From Ignavibacterium sp. (lineage in GTDB: Bacteria; Bacteroidota; Ignavibacteria; Ignavibacteriales; Ignavibacteriaceae), in assembly GCF_025998815.1 (NCBI RefSeq), contig NZ_AP026678.1, positions 2,356,001-2,420,000 of the forward strand: 64,000 nt of DNA, read 5' to 3'. Every line of letters begins with the position of its first letter. Positions within the stretch are counted from its first letter, which is position 1. The notes below the pieces were generated by a model, which searched no databases, was not told the DNA's origin, and worked only from the letters and a program-made list of their open reading frames with translations. Below are positions 52,668 through 61,681 of this stretch, one piece after another. A program made the position numbers and the translations under genes.

Positions 52668-54029
52668 TTATAATAAATTACTAGCAAGTTCTGCCAATTC
52701 AGAGCGTTCACCTTTTTCCAGATTTATGTGAGCATAAAGTTTCTGCCCTTTGAACCGGTCAATTAAATATGAAAGTCCGTTTGATTGTCCATCAAGATAA
52801 GGATGATCAATCTGATAAATATCACCGGTGAAAACTACTTTTGCACCTTCACCGGCACGAGTGATTATTGTTTTAATTTCGTGCGGAGTTAAGTTCTGTG
52901 CTTCATCAACAATAAAAAATATTCTTTGCAAACTTCTTCCGCGAATGTATGATAAAGGTTCAATTACCAGCTTTTCATCTTTAATCATTGTATCAATTGC
53001 CTGATGCTGCTTGTCGTGTTCAGGAAATTGGTCCTGAATCACTTTCAGATTATCCCACAATGGTTGCATATAAGGAGCGAGTTTACTTTCAACATCTCCG
53101 GGAAGAAATCCAATATCTTTATTACTAAGTGGTACAATTGGACGCGCAATAAATATCTGACGATAGTACTTTTTGACTGCAAGCGCACTTGCAAGAGCGA
53201 GCAATGTTTTTCCAGTTCCTGCTTTACCAGTCATTGATACAAGTTGAATTGCCGGATTTACCAATGCATCCACTGCGAAAGTTTGTTCTGCATTGCGTGG
53301 AGTAATTCCATAAACAGAAATTTTATCTATCTTTCGCAAAACTTCTCTGTTCATATCGAGCTGCGCAAGAACAGAACGATTATGATTTTTAAGAATGTAA
53401 TATTTGTTTGGAAGTGCTTCTCCGTTTAATTTTTTTAAAAATGGCTGCGCAGTAATTTCATAAGGAGGATGAAAAAGTTTTATCAGTAGTTCATCATCAA
53501 AATTTTCAATAATTCCTTTTCCCGAATATAGTTCTTCAATGCTCTTAACTCTGTCAGTTGTATAATCTTCAGCCGGAATTCCAAGTGCTTTTGCCTTCAT
53601 TCTCAGGTTAACATCTTTACTAACAAGAATTACCTGCGACCTGTTTTTCAACTTTTCTTTCCAGTCCAAAGCAACACTTAATACACGATGATCCGGTGTG
53701 TCATCTCTGAATACATCTTTAATTTCAGGATGAAGTCCTTTTGAAATTGCTATTTTTAATTTGCCTCTTCCTTTTCCCAGCGAAACTCCGCCATTAAAAA
53801 TTGCAGAGCCGGTAAGTGAGTCGAGTGTTCGGGCAAATTCTCTTGCGTTTAAATTGATAACCTGACTACCTCTTTTGAAGTGATCAAGTTCTTCAATTAC
53901 TGTAAGTGGAATAACAACATCATTTTCCTGAAACATTTGAATTGATGTTGCATCGTGAAGAATTACATTTGTGTCGAGTACAAATGTTTTAGGGGATTTT
54001 TTAGTCTTAACTGTTTTTTCTGACTTCAT
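52668..54029 (-). CDS. PhoH2-type PIN-domain plus PhoH ATPase
   Basis: 453 residues. N-terminal PIN ribonuclease domain (about 14-160) with acidic residues D19 (VLDTNVILHD), E46-E47 and D137-type positions (LVSKDVNLRMKA). C-terminal PhoH ATPase (about 240-453) with Walker A GKAGTGKT (268-275), Walker B FFIVDEAQNLTP and TGDIYQIDHPYLDG. PhoH2 proteins unwind and cut RNA. In many bacteria they form part of a toxin-antitoxin-like pair with PhoAT; no PhoAT is seen here. First gene of a three-gene minus-strand operon. Confidence 0.95.
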   Translation of the reverse strand: MKSEKTVKTKKSPKTFVLDTNVILHDATSIQMFQENDVVIPLTVIEELDHFKRGSQVINLNAREFARTLDSLTGSAIFNGGVSLGKGRGKLKIAISKGLHPEIKDVFRDDTPDHRVLSVALDWKEKLKNRSQVILVSKDVNLRMKAKALGIPAEDYTTDRVKSIEELYSGKGIIENFDDELLIKLFHPPYEITAQPFLKKLNGEALPNKYYILKNHNRSVLAQLDMNREVLRKIDKISVYGITPRNAEQTFAVDALVNPAIQLVSMTGKAGTGKTLLALASALAVKKYYRQIFIARPIVPLSNKDIGFLPGDVESKLAPYMQPLWDNLKVIQDQFPEHDKQHQAIDTMIKDEKLVIEPLSYIRGRSLQRIFFIVDEAQNLTPHEIKTIITRAGEGAKVVFTGDIYQIDHPYLDGQSNGLSYLIDRFKGQKLYAHINLEKGERSELAELASNLL

Positions 54030-54211
54030 AAATTAAGATGAAATTGATTAATGAGGTTGATGGATTTTTGAAATAATGCGGAATTGTTTTCGGTATGAAT
54101 AAATATTTTCAAAATAAACTTAATTGTTTCTATTATTTCCTGTGCAAAAATCAGAAATGATTATGTGAATTTCAATAATCAAATACTGCACTAAAAAGAT
54201 TTAACAAAATT

Positions 54212-56260
54212 TTAATTATCAAAAATATTAAGTATGAATTCGCTACCCAATTGTGGCTGACTATGAACTTCAATTTGCCAATTCATTTTATCAGATAATT
54301 CTTTAACCAGAACAAGTCCCAACCCTGTTCCTGATTCATTCATTGTTCCTTTGGTTGTTTTTTTATTATCAAAACCAAAAATGTTTTTTAATCTGTGTTC
54401 CGGAATTCCCACTCCATTATCTTTTACACTGAGTCTTATTTTGCCGTTTTCCAGTTTTGCGATAACTGAAACAGTGTCTCCTGAGTTAGAAAATTTTATT
54501 GCATTGTTTATCAGATTTCCAACAACTGTTTGAAAGATAAACGGATCAGTTTCAATTTTTTTATCCTCCGGGATTTCAATTCGAAGATTTACCCGCTTGC
54601 TCTTTGCCCAATGTTCATAAGGACTGACAGCAGAAAATATAAGTTCGGATAATTTTGATTTTGATCTGACCACTTCAATTTTATTACTTGATAATCTTGC
54701 CCAGGTAAGTAAGTTTTCAAGTAGAGCAATCAGATTTTTTGATGAGTTATTCATCTGGGAGAGAAGAGATTTCTTTTCCTGATCTGATATTCTATCGTAA
54801 TCAGTTTCGAGTATATCTGATATGCTTACAAAACCTGCTATCGGATTTCTTAAATCGTGAGCAATTATTGAGAAGAATTTATCCTTTGTTGAATTAAGAA
54901 TTTCCAGTTCTTTATTCTTCGCAGCTATTTCTTTTCTGCTTAGCTCAATCTCTTCATTTTTCATAATCAAATCTTTTTGCGCAGCTAAAATTTTTCTTCG
55001 GCTTCGTATCAAAAGCGCAATCAGTATTACAAGGAACAAACCAAGCACAGAAACTACAATTGCAATAAGCTTTTGTGTTTCAATAACTTTCTTCTGAAGT
55101 TCGTTTTCGTTTTTCAGAAGTTGTGCTTCTTTCTCCTTCTGTTTGACAGCATATTTTGTTTCTATCTCTAATATCTTCTCGTTTTGATTTATTGCCTGTA
55201 AGGTGTCAGAATATTGTTTATTTAACTTTAGAAATTCAAATGCTTGTTTATAATTATTCAGTTCGGCATAAACATCTTTCAGAACATTTGTAATATTACT
55301 CAGATCCTGTACTGAATTAATTTGATTTGCGATATCAAAAGCTTCCAGCAAATACTTCTCGGCTTCTTTAAGTCTTTTGGTCTTGAAATAAAATTTACCA
55401 AGCTCAGTAAGTGAATGAATAATATCAAGTTTATATTCCGACTTTCTTGATAATTCCAAAGCAGAATTAAAATTTTTCTCGGCTTCGGTCAGATTTCCTC
55501 TTTCAAAATTTAAACTTCCAAGATTGGTATATGACCAAATTTGACTGTTGATATCTCCGGACGCTTCTGCATCTAAGATTGCTCTGTTAAGAAATTCTTC
55601 CGCTTTCTTTAAATCTTTCCTGGTCAGATAAATTTCGGCAAGATAATTTTCAACCAGAGCTTTTGAACCTTTATCATCTGCATATTGCAGGGATTTATTG
55701 TAGTGTTCAATTGCTTTATCAAACTCGCCGCGATTATCAAAAACAATTCCGATATTGAATAATGTATTAAAGATTGTCGGTCGATCATTAATCTTATTTG
55801 CATAATCAAGTGATTTAAGAAAAATTTCAAGAGCTATATCAGACCTTCCACGCATTGAGTAGTTGATTGCTTCTGAATTGTATAATTTAATTAAGCTCAG
55901 TGTGTCTTTCAGTTCTTCATAAATAACTTTTGCCTGGCTGTAATAATTTTCTGATTCAGGAATATTTCCTAGATGCCACAGAGCAACTCCTTTGTTAAAG
56001 AGCGCATCGGCTTTTCTTCCCTTCAGATTTAGTTTATCAGAAAGGGAAATTGCTTCGTCAAGATATTTAATTGCCTGAGCCGGATTATCAGAACCAAGAT
56101 AATAACCCAACTTTATAAGTAGAGAAATTTTTTCTTTTCCCTCAGATTTTTCTGCAAGATTTATTAATGAATCAATATTGGTCTGGGCAAACAGACTAAG
56201 GTTTAGAAGTAATAAATATATAATTAAAAAAATGAAAGGATTTTTACTCTTCGTGCCCAT
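54212..56260 (-). CDS. TPR-repeat sensor histidine kinase
   Basis: 682 residues. Signal peptide (about 1-25), then about eight tetratricopeptide repeats (about 30-370), a coiled coil, one membrane helix (about 394-416), a second cytoplasmic coiled coil, HisKA with H468 in FFSIIAHDLRNPIAGF and HATPase_c with NAIKFSNSG, DNGVGIPEHR and GTGLGLVLVKEL. The periplasmic TPRs probably sense a protein or peptide. The kinase region is similar in pattern to that of the receiver-PAS-kinase at 45397. No response regulator is adjacent, so it is an orphan kinase. Confidence 0.93.
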   Translation of the reverse strand: MGTKSKNPFIFLIIYLLLLNLSLFAQTNIDSLINLAEKSEGKEKISLLIKLGYYLGSDNPAQAIKYLDEAISLSDKLNLKGRKADALFNKGVALWHLGNIPESENYYSQAKVIYEELKDTLSLIKLYNSEAINYSMRGRSDIALEIFLKSLDYANKINDRPTIFNTLFNIGIVFDNRGEFDKAIEHYNKSLQYADDKGSKALVENYLAEIYLTRKDLKKAEEFLNRAILDAEASGDINSQIWSYTNLGSLNFERGNLTEAEKNFNSALELSRKSEYKLDIIHSLTELGKFYFKTKRLKEAEKYLLEAFDIANQINSVQDLSNITNVLKDVYAELNNYKQAFEFLKLNKQYSDTLQAINQNEKILEIETKYAVKQKEKEAQLLKNENELQKKVIETQKLIAIVVSVLGLFLVILIALLIRSRRKILAAQKDLIMKNEEIELSRKEIAAKNKELEILNSTKDKFFSIIAHDLRNPIAGFVSISDILETDYDRISDQEKKSLLSQMNNSSKNLIALLENLLTWARLSSNKIEVVRSKSKLSELIFSAVSPYEHWAKSKRVNLRIEIPEDKKIETDPFIFQTVVGNLINNAIKFSNSGDTVSVIAKLENGKIRLSVKDNGVGIPEHRLKNIFGFDNKKTTKGTMNESGTGLGLVLVKELSDKMNWQIEVHSQPQLGSEFILNIFDN

Positions 56261-56390
56261 AGATAATAGATTTATTCACTTAATAATTAAGTATAAAAAT
56301 TTTTCGGTGCTAAATATACAATCAAATCAACATTATTAATTAGTAATGAGAAATAAATTATTGAAAAGTATAAAATGAGATGTGAAATCT

Positions 56391-56439
56391 AAAAAGGAAG
56401 GTTGTTTCCAAAGCAATATTTATCTTCAGAAACAACCTT
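56391..56439 (-). terminator. Rho-independent terminator of yceI-like gene
   Basis: AAGGTTGTTTC (56398-56408) pairs perfectly over 11 bp with GAAACAACCTT (56429-56439). On the minus strand CCTTTTT follows. It is 15 bases past the stop codon. Confidence 0.85.
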
Positions 56440-56453
56440 TAATTAAAGGACAA

Positions 56454-56984
56454 TTAACCGTTAACTTTAGTCAGCTCACAAGAGATTTCAATTTTAACTT
56501 CGTCACCAACTACAATTCCACCGGCTTCGGTCAGAGCATTCCATTGTAAGCCATAATCAAATCTGTTGAGCTTGCCTGTCATTTCAAATCCGGCAACTTC
56601 TCCTCCACCAAATCCCTTAACAGTTCCGTTGTAGGTCACATTCAATTTAATTTCTTTGGTAACACCTCGAATGGTTAAATCACCTACAACTTCATATTCA
56701 TTATCAGATTTTTTATTAATCGCTTTGGACTCAAAAACAATCTTTGGATGATTTTCTGCATCGAAAAAGTCTGCTGATTTAAGATGTGCATCTCTTTGTT
56801 CGTTTCTGGTATCGATGCTATTAACATCAGCCCAAAATGAAATCTTAGCATCTGAAAAATCTGATTTCTCGGATTCAACAGTTGCATCAAAAACTTTAAA
56901 CTGTCCGGTTACAGTTGAAACAACAAGATGTTTTACTTTGAATTTTATTTCAGAATGTGCCGGATCAATTTTCCAGGTTGCCAT
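56454..56984 (-). CDS. YceI family lipocalin-like protein, cytoplasmic form
   Basis: 176 residues with the YceI barrel: WKIDPAHSEIKFKVKHLVVSTVTGQF, VDSIDTRNEQRDAHLKSADFFD-type segment, and TGKLNRFDYGLQWNALTEAGGIVVGDEVKI. The barrel binds isoprenoid chains in characterised members. No signal peptide is present, so it stays in the cytoplasm, which is common outside Proteobacteria. AAGGAG precedes the ATG, and a perfect palindrome lies in the promoter region. Confidence 0.95.
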   Translation of the reverse strand: MATWKIDPAHSEIKFKVKHLVVSTVTGQFKVFDATVESEKSDFSDAKISFWADVNSIDTRNEQRDAHLKSADFFDAENHPKIVFESKAINKKSDNEYEVVGDLTIRGVTKEIKLNVTYNGTVKGFGGGEVAGFEMTGKLNRFDYGLQWNALTEAGGIVVGDEVKIEISCELTKVNG

Positions 56985-57025
56985 ATTTTTTTCTCCTTAT
57001 AATTGTTAATAAAATACACTTAAAT

Positions 57026-57045
57026 ATATGTGTTATAACACATAT
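57026..57045. promoter_or_regulatory. Perfect 20-bp palindromic operator
   Basis: ATATGTGTTA and its exact complement meet without a spacer. On the minus strand, TATATTTA just downstream is one base from the -7 consensus TAnnTTTG and a CTTG lies at the -33 side, so the palindrome would sit in the promoter spacer of the yceI-like gene, as expected for a dimeric repressor site. Confidence 0.6.
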
Positions 57046-57085
57046 CAAGCAAGGGAAGTTCCCGGACATAGAAAAAACCGAAAGT

Positions 57086-57117
57086 TTTGTTTATGGTTAG
57101 TGACGATTATATATTTG
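57086..57117 (+). promoter_or_regulatory. Bacteroidota-type promoter of carA
   Basis: TTTG (57086-57089) and TATATTTG (57110-57117) match -33 TTTG and -7 TAnnTTTG with a 20-base spacer. Transcription would start near 57124, leaving a leader of about 115 bases. Confidence 0.6.
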
Positions 57118-57189
57118 CTCACCAAAAACAGAAAGAGAATTGAGCATATTATTCGAACAAATAAGATTTTATTTTTTAAGAGTTGAACA

Positions 57190-57215
57190 AGCCACTCATT
57201 GAGTGGCTATTTTTT
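57190..57215 (+). terminator. Intrinsic terminator in the carA leader, putative attenuator
   Basis: AGCCACTCA (57190-57198) and TGAGTGGCT (57200-57208) pair perfectly and are followed by ATTTTTTTA. There is no plus-strand gene upstream to terminate. It lies between the likely carA promoter and the ATG at 57239. An earlier hairpin TGCTCA/TGAGCA (near 57116 and 57148) may take part in switching. Confidence 0.65.
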
Positions 57216-57238
57216 TATCTGAATGTACATATTGAATT

Positions 57239-58315
57239 ATGAATAAAGAAAAAACAAAAGCCAAACTAATTCTTGAAGACGGAACAGAGTTTTCCGGTTA
57301 CAGCTTTGGTTATGAAGGCAACACAAATGGCGAAGTTGTTTTTAATACCGGTATGGTTGGCTATCCGGAAACACTAACAGATCCATCTTATCGCGGACAA
57401 ATTTTGGTTTGCACTTTCCCGCTTATTGGAAACTACGGTGTTCCGTCCAAAGAAAGTGAATTGGGATTACTCAAAAATTTTGAATCGGACAAAATTCAGG
57501 TTCGCGGTTTAGTTGTTTCAGATTATTCATTTGAGTATTCGCATTGGAGCGCTGAAAAAAGTCTTGCTGACTGGTTGAAGGAAGAAAAGATTCCCGCCCT
57601 TTATGGAATTGATACAAGAATGCTTACCAGAAAATTGCGCGATAAAGGAACGATGCTCGGTAAAATAGTATTTGATGAAAATTCTGCAATTGATTTTGAA
57701 GATCCGAATAAAACAGATTTGGTAGCTGAGGTTAGCGTAAAAGAGCCAATCGAGTATTCTGCAGGAAAGAAAAAAATTATATTGGTTGATTGCGGAACAA
57801 AAAACAATATTATCCGCGCTTTTCTTTTAAGAAACATCTCTGTAATCCGTGTACCTTATGATTTTGATTTTAATACAATAAAAGCTGATGGAATTATGTT
57901 ATCAAATGGTCCCGGCGATCCTAAAATGAATGCTGCAACAATTGAACACACAAAGAAGGCAATGGAGAAGAACAAACCGATTCTTGGTATTTGTCTTGGT
58001 TCGCAAATACTGGCTCTTGCAGCAGGAGCAGATACTTATAAATTAAAATATGGTCATCGCGGACATAACCAACCTTGCAATGAACTTGGAACAAAAAGAT
58101 GTTACATTACTTCGCAAAATCACGGCTATGCAGTTGATGCATCAACTTTAACTGAAGATTGGCGTGAGTGGTTTGTTAATGATAATGATGGAACGAATGA
58201 AGGAATAATTCATATATCAAAACCATTTTTTGCATCGCAGTTTCATCCGGAAGCATCTCCAGGACCTGATGATTGCGAATTCATTTTTGATATGTTTGTT
58301 CGTGCACTAAAGTAA
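57239..58315 (+). CDS. carA: Carbamoyl-phosphate synthase small subunit
   Basis: 358 residues, normal length. The N-terminal CPSase small-chain domain (about 6-135; FNTGMVGYPETLTDPSYRGQIL) is followed by a class I glutamine amidotransferase with ILSNGPGDP-like loop, nucleophile C252 in LGICLGSQI, and H336/E338 in QFHPEASPGP. It frees ammonia from glutamine and channels it to CarB for carbamoyl phosphate used in pyrimidine and arginine synthesis. A terminator in the leader suggests control by attenuation. carB follows after 80 bases holding a repeat. Confidence 0.97.
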   Translation: MNKEKTKAKLILEDGTEFSGYSFGYEGNTNGEVVFNTGMVGYPETLTDPSYRGQILVCTFPLIGNYGVPSKESELGLLKNFESDKIQVRGLVVSDYSFEYSHWSAEKSLADWLKEEKIPALYGIDTRMLTRKLRDKGTMLGKIVFDENSAIDFEDPNKTDLVAEVSVKEPIEYSAGKKKIILVDCGTKNNIIRAFLLRNISVIRVPYDFDFNTIKADGIMLSNGPGDPKMNAATIEHTKKAMEKNKPILGICLGSQILALAAGADTYKLKYGHRGHNQPCNELGTKRCYITSQNHGYAVDASTLTEDWREWFVNDNDGTNEGIIHISKPFFASQFHPEASPGPDDCEFIFDMFVRALK

Positions 58316-58320
58316 TTATT

Positions 58321-58380
58321 CTCTGCGGCTTTGCGTCTCTGCGTGAAATGTTTTTCTCGCAAAGACGCTAAGACGCCAAG
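58321..58380. repeat. CTTTGCG-type inverted repeat between carA and carB
   Basis: Arms 58321-58345 and 58356-58380 match at 19 of 25 positions around a 10-base loop. The words CTCTGCG, CTTTGCG and CGCAAAG are shared with 5096-5184. It lies within the operon mRNA. Confidence 0.75.
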
Positions 58381-58395
58381 CAACAAAAAACAACT

Positions 58396-61300
58396 ATGAT
58401 AAAAAAAGGAAAACCAAAAAAAGTTTTAATACTCGGAAGCGGTGCTTTGCAAATCGGGCAAGCAGGTGAGTTTGATTATTCCGGTTCGCAGGCAATTAAA
58501 GCTCTAAGAGAAGATGCCGTTGAGACTATTCTGATAAATCCTAATATCGCTACCATTCAAACTTCAGAAAACTTTGCCGATAAAGTTTATTTCATTCCGA
58601 TAAAAGCAGACTTTGTTGAAAGAGTTATCGAAAAAGAAAAACCGGATGGAATACTTCTTCAGTTTGGCGGACAAACAGCTTTGAATGTCGGAGTTGAATT
58701 GTATGACAAAGGAATTCTCGCAAAACACAATGTGAAAGTTTTGGGAACACCGGTTGAGACAATTAAAGATACCGAAGACCGTTTACTCTTTGCCAAACGG
58801 GTTGAAGAAATTGGATTAAAGGTTGCAAAAAGCAGAACCGCAACAAACCTTGATGAAGCAATTGAGGCAGGTAAACAGGTTGGCTATCCACTGATGGTTC
58901 GCATTGCTTATGCACTTGGTGGTTTGGGCTCGGGAATCGTGAATAACGAAAATGAACTTTTCGAAAAAGCACGAAGAGCATTCTCATTTACAAATCAGAT
59001 TTTGATTGAAGAATCTTTATATGGATGGAAAGAAGTTGAGTATGAAATTGTCCGCGATAAATACAACAACTGCATTACTGTTTGTTCGATGGAAAACATT
59101 GATCCGATGGGAATTCATACAGGAGACAGCGTTGTAATTGCACCGGTTCAAACCTTATCAGCAAGAGAAAACTTTAAACTTCGTTCTATCGGAATAAAAT
59201 TAATTCGTCATCTCGGAATTATTGGTGAATGCAACATTCAATATGCACTTGATCCCAACTCAGAAGATTATCGCATCATAGAAGTTAATGCAAGATTGAG
59301 CAGAAGCTCTGCGCTTGCATCCAAAGCAACCGGTTATCCTCTTGCTTTCATCGCTACTAAACTTGCGCTTGGTTATGCACTTAATGAAGTTGTTAATGCA
59401 ATCACTCAGGAAACTTCTGCAAACTTTGAGCCCGCGCTTGATTATGTAGCTTTAAAATTTCCAAGATGGGATTTACAAAAGTTTCAACAAGTCAGTACGC
59501 AACTTGGCTCCGAGATGAAATCAGTTGGCGAAGTAATGTCGCTTGGAAGAAGCTTTGAAGAAGTTCTTCAGAAAGCAATAAGAATGCTTGATGTTGGAAT
59601 GAAAGGATTTGTTGGTAACGAATTACAGTTTGAGAATCTTGATAAAGAACTTAGCGAACCAACAGACAAAAGAATATTTGCAATTGCCGAAGCATTGAAG
59701 CGAGGATATTCTGTTGATCGTATTTACGAGCTTACAAAAATCACAAAATGGTTTTTGTATAAAATGAAAAACATTGTAGAGACTGAGCGGGTAATTAAAA
59801 ACCTTCGAGGTTTCAAAAACCTCGAAGGTTTGAATGCAGATATAATGAGAGAAGCAAAGCAAAATGGTTTTTCGGATTTGCAAATTGCTCAGCTTGTGAA
59901 CAGTGATGAAATGTCTGTTCGTAAGTTTCGTAAATCTCTTGGTGTTGTTCCCGTTATAAAACAAATAGATACAATGGCGGCTGAATTTCCTGCGCAAACA
60001 AATTATCTTTATCTGACTTATCATGGTGTTGAAGATGACATTAAATCCGGAGAGAAAGATCAGATAATTGTTTTGGGAAGCGGACCTTATCGCATCGGTT
60101 CTTCAGTTGAGTTTGATTGGTGTTGTGTTAATGCCGCAACTCAGGTTAACAAGAGCGGTTACAAATCAATTATGATAAACTGCAATCCGGAAACAGTTAG
60201 TACCGATTACGATATATGCGACAAACTTTACTTTGAGCAATTAACCCTCGAGCGTGTTCTGGATATTTGCGATAAAGAAAATCCTGCGGGAGTAATTGTA
60301 TCAATGGGCGGACAAACTCCAAACAATCTTGCGATGAGACTTCATAAAGCTGGCATCAAAATTATCGGCACTTCTCCCAGGCAGATTGATAATGCTGAAA
60401 GCCGCCACAAATTTTCACAAATTCTCGATGATATTGAAGTTGATCAACCCGAATGGAGAGAGGTAACCACGCTTGAAGATGCAAAACAGTTTGCGCGAAA
60501 TGTCGGATATCCGGTTTTGATTCGCCCAAGCTATGTTCTTAGTGGCGCTGCGATGAGTATCGTGTTAACAGAAGATGAGCTTGAATTGTATCTTAAAAAA
60601 GCAACAGAACTTAACACAGAACATCCTGTTGTGATTAGCAAGTTTATTACTGATGCAAGAGAAATTGAAGTTGATGCAGTTGCAACAGACGGGGAACTTT
60701 TCTGCTATGCAATTGCAGAGCATGTTGAAAATGCCGGAGTTCACTCCGGTGATGCAACGATTGTTTTACCTCCGCAGCGAACTTATCTTGAAACAATGCG
60801 CAGAGTAAAACTTATCACAAAAAAAATAGCCAAAGCTCTTGAGATAACAGGACCGTTTAACATTCAGTTCATTGCCAAAGATAATGAAGTAAAAGTAATC
60901 GAATGCAATCTGCGTGCATCGAGAAGTTTTCCATTTGTATCAAAGACTTTAAAAATTAATTTTATTGAAATAGCTACTCGCCTGATGCTCGGTGAAAAAG
61001 TTCCGCGTATTGATAAATCGTCTTTTGATCTTGATTATGTCGGAGTAAAAGCCTCTCAGTTTTCTTTTACCAGATTAAAAGGAAGCGATCCTGTAACAGG
61101 AGTTGAAATGTCATCAACAGGAGAAGTTGCTTGTCTTGGTGATGATTTCAACGAAGCATTCCTGAAATCAGTTTTAGCTACAGGATATAAAATTCCACAA
61201 AAAGCAGTTTTGCTCTCAACCGGAACTCCAAGAAATAAAGCCGAACTAATTGATGAATTACTTATTCTGAAAAAGATGGGATTAAAATTTTACGGAACCA

Positions 61301-61605
61301 AAGGCACAGCAGATTTTTATAAACATAACGGTGGAATCGATGTTGAAGTTTTATATCGTCCTTTTGATAATCAGGAACCTTCCATCCTTACTTATATGAG
61401 CGAAGGGAAAATTGATCTGGTTATTAATATTCCAAAAACTGCAGAAAAAGTTGAGCTGGACAGTGATTATATAATCCGGAGAAAAGCCGTTGATTTGAAT
61501 ATTCCTTTACTCACAAATGTTCAGATTGCGAAAAGGTTCATTAAAGCCCTCGAACAATACACACCACAGAAACTTCCTGTAAAAAGCTGGGAGGAGTATG
61601 TGTGA
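58396..61605 (+). CDS. carB: Carbamoyl-phosphate synthase large subunit
   Basis: 1069 residues, close to the E. coli length (1073). Two homologous halves each carry an ATP-grasp domain: KVLILGSGALQIGQAGEFDYSG opens the first and IIVLGSGPYRIGSSVEFDWCC the second. An oligomerisation domain lies between them, and the MGS-like allosteric domain (about 935-1069; FYGTKGTADFYKHNGG) binds UMP or ornithine in relatives. It makes carbamoyl phosphate from bicarbonate, ATP and ammonia. A palindromic DNA element is translated as residues about 468-479 (NLRGFKNLEGL) in the oligomerisation domain. Ends before a strong terminator. Confidence 0.97.
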   Translation: MIKKGKPKKVLILGSGALQIGQAGEFDYSGSQAIKALREDAVETILINPNIATIQTSENFADKVYFIPIKADFVERVIEKEKPDGILLQFGGQTALNVGVELYDKGILAKHNVKVLGTPVETIKDTEDRLLFAKRVEEIGLKVAKSRTATNLDEAIEAGKQVGYPLMVRIAYALGGLGSGIVNNENELFEKARRAFSFTNQILIEESLYGWKEVEYEIVRDKYNNCITVCSMENIDPMGIHTGDSVVIAPVQTLSARENFKLRSIGIKLIRHLGIIGECNIQYALDPNSEDYRIIEVNARLSRSSALASKATGYPLAFIATKLALGYALNEVVNAITQETSANFEPALDYVALKFPRWDLQKFQQVSTQLGSEMKSVGEVMSLGRSFEEVLQKAIRMLDVGMKGFVGNELQFENLDKELSEPTDKRIFAIAEALKRGYSVDRIYELTKITKWFLYKMKNIVETERVIKNLRGFKNLEGLNADIMREAKQNGFSDLQIAQLVNSDEMSVRKFRKSLGVVPVIKQIDTMAAEFPAQTNYLYLTYHGVEDDIKSGEKDQIIVLGSGPYRIGSSVEFDWCCVNAATQVNKSGYKSIMINCNPETVSTDYDICDKLYFEQLTLERVLDICDKENPAGVIVSMGGQTPNNLAMRLHKAGIKIIGTSPRQIDNAESRHKFSQILDDIEVDQPEWREVTTLEDAKQFARNVGYPVLIRPSYVLSGAAMSIVLTEDELELYLKKATELNTEHPVVISKFITDAREIEVDAVATDGELFCYAIAEHVENAGVHSGDATIVLPPQRTYLETMRRVKLITKKIAKALEITGPFNIQFIAKDNEVKVIECNLRASRSFPFVSKTLKINFIEIATRLMLGEKVPRIDKSSFDLDYVGVKASQFSFTRLKGSDPVTGVEMSSTGEVACLGDDFNEAFLKSVLATGYKIPQKAVLLSTGTPRNKAELIDELLILKKMGLKFYGTKGTADFYKHNGGIDVEVLYRPFDNQEPSILTYMSEGKIDLVINIPKTAEKVELDSDYIIRRKAVDLNIPLLTNVQIAKRFIKALEQYTPQKLPVKSWEEYV
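59799..59831. repeat. Perfect 15-bp inverted repeat inside carB coding sequence
   Basis: Left arm 59799-59813 (AAACCTTCGAGGTTT) and right arm 59817-59831 are exact complements around a 3-base loop. It is read in frame as part of the linker NLRGFKNLEGLNAD. Similar AACCTTC...GAAGGTT arms form the terminator at 14342. Confidence 0.85.
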
Positions 61606-61645
61606 GTTTAGGTATAAGTTAAAGTTTTATTAATGCACAAATACA

Positions 61646-61670
61646 AAGCCCTCCGATTTCAGGAGGGCTT
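61646..61670. terminator. Two-way terminator between carB and the M48 gene
   Basis: AAGCCCTCC (61646-61654) and GGAGGGCTT (61662-61670) form a 9-bp stem with a 7-base loop between convergent genes. T-rich sequence follows on either strand, though without a long uninterrupted run. Confidence 0.8.
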
Positions 61671-61681
61671 GCTTGTTTATT

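Noticed and set aside
52668-54029. PhoAT-PhoH2 toxin-antitoxin module
   Set aside because: No small PhoAT-like gene lies upstream; the following genes are a lipoprotein and a DUF4920 protein.
59623-60024. A 133-codon open frame antisense to carB
   Set aside because: Fully inside conserved carB coding sequence with biased shadow composition.
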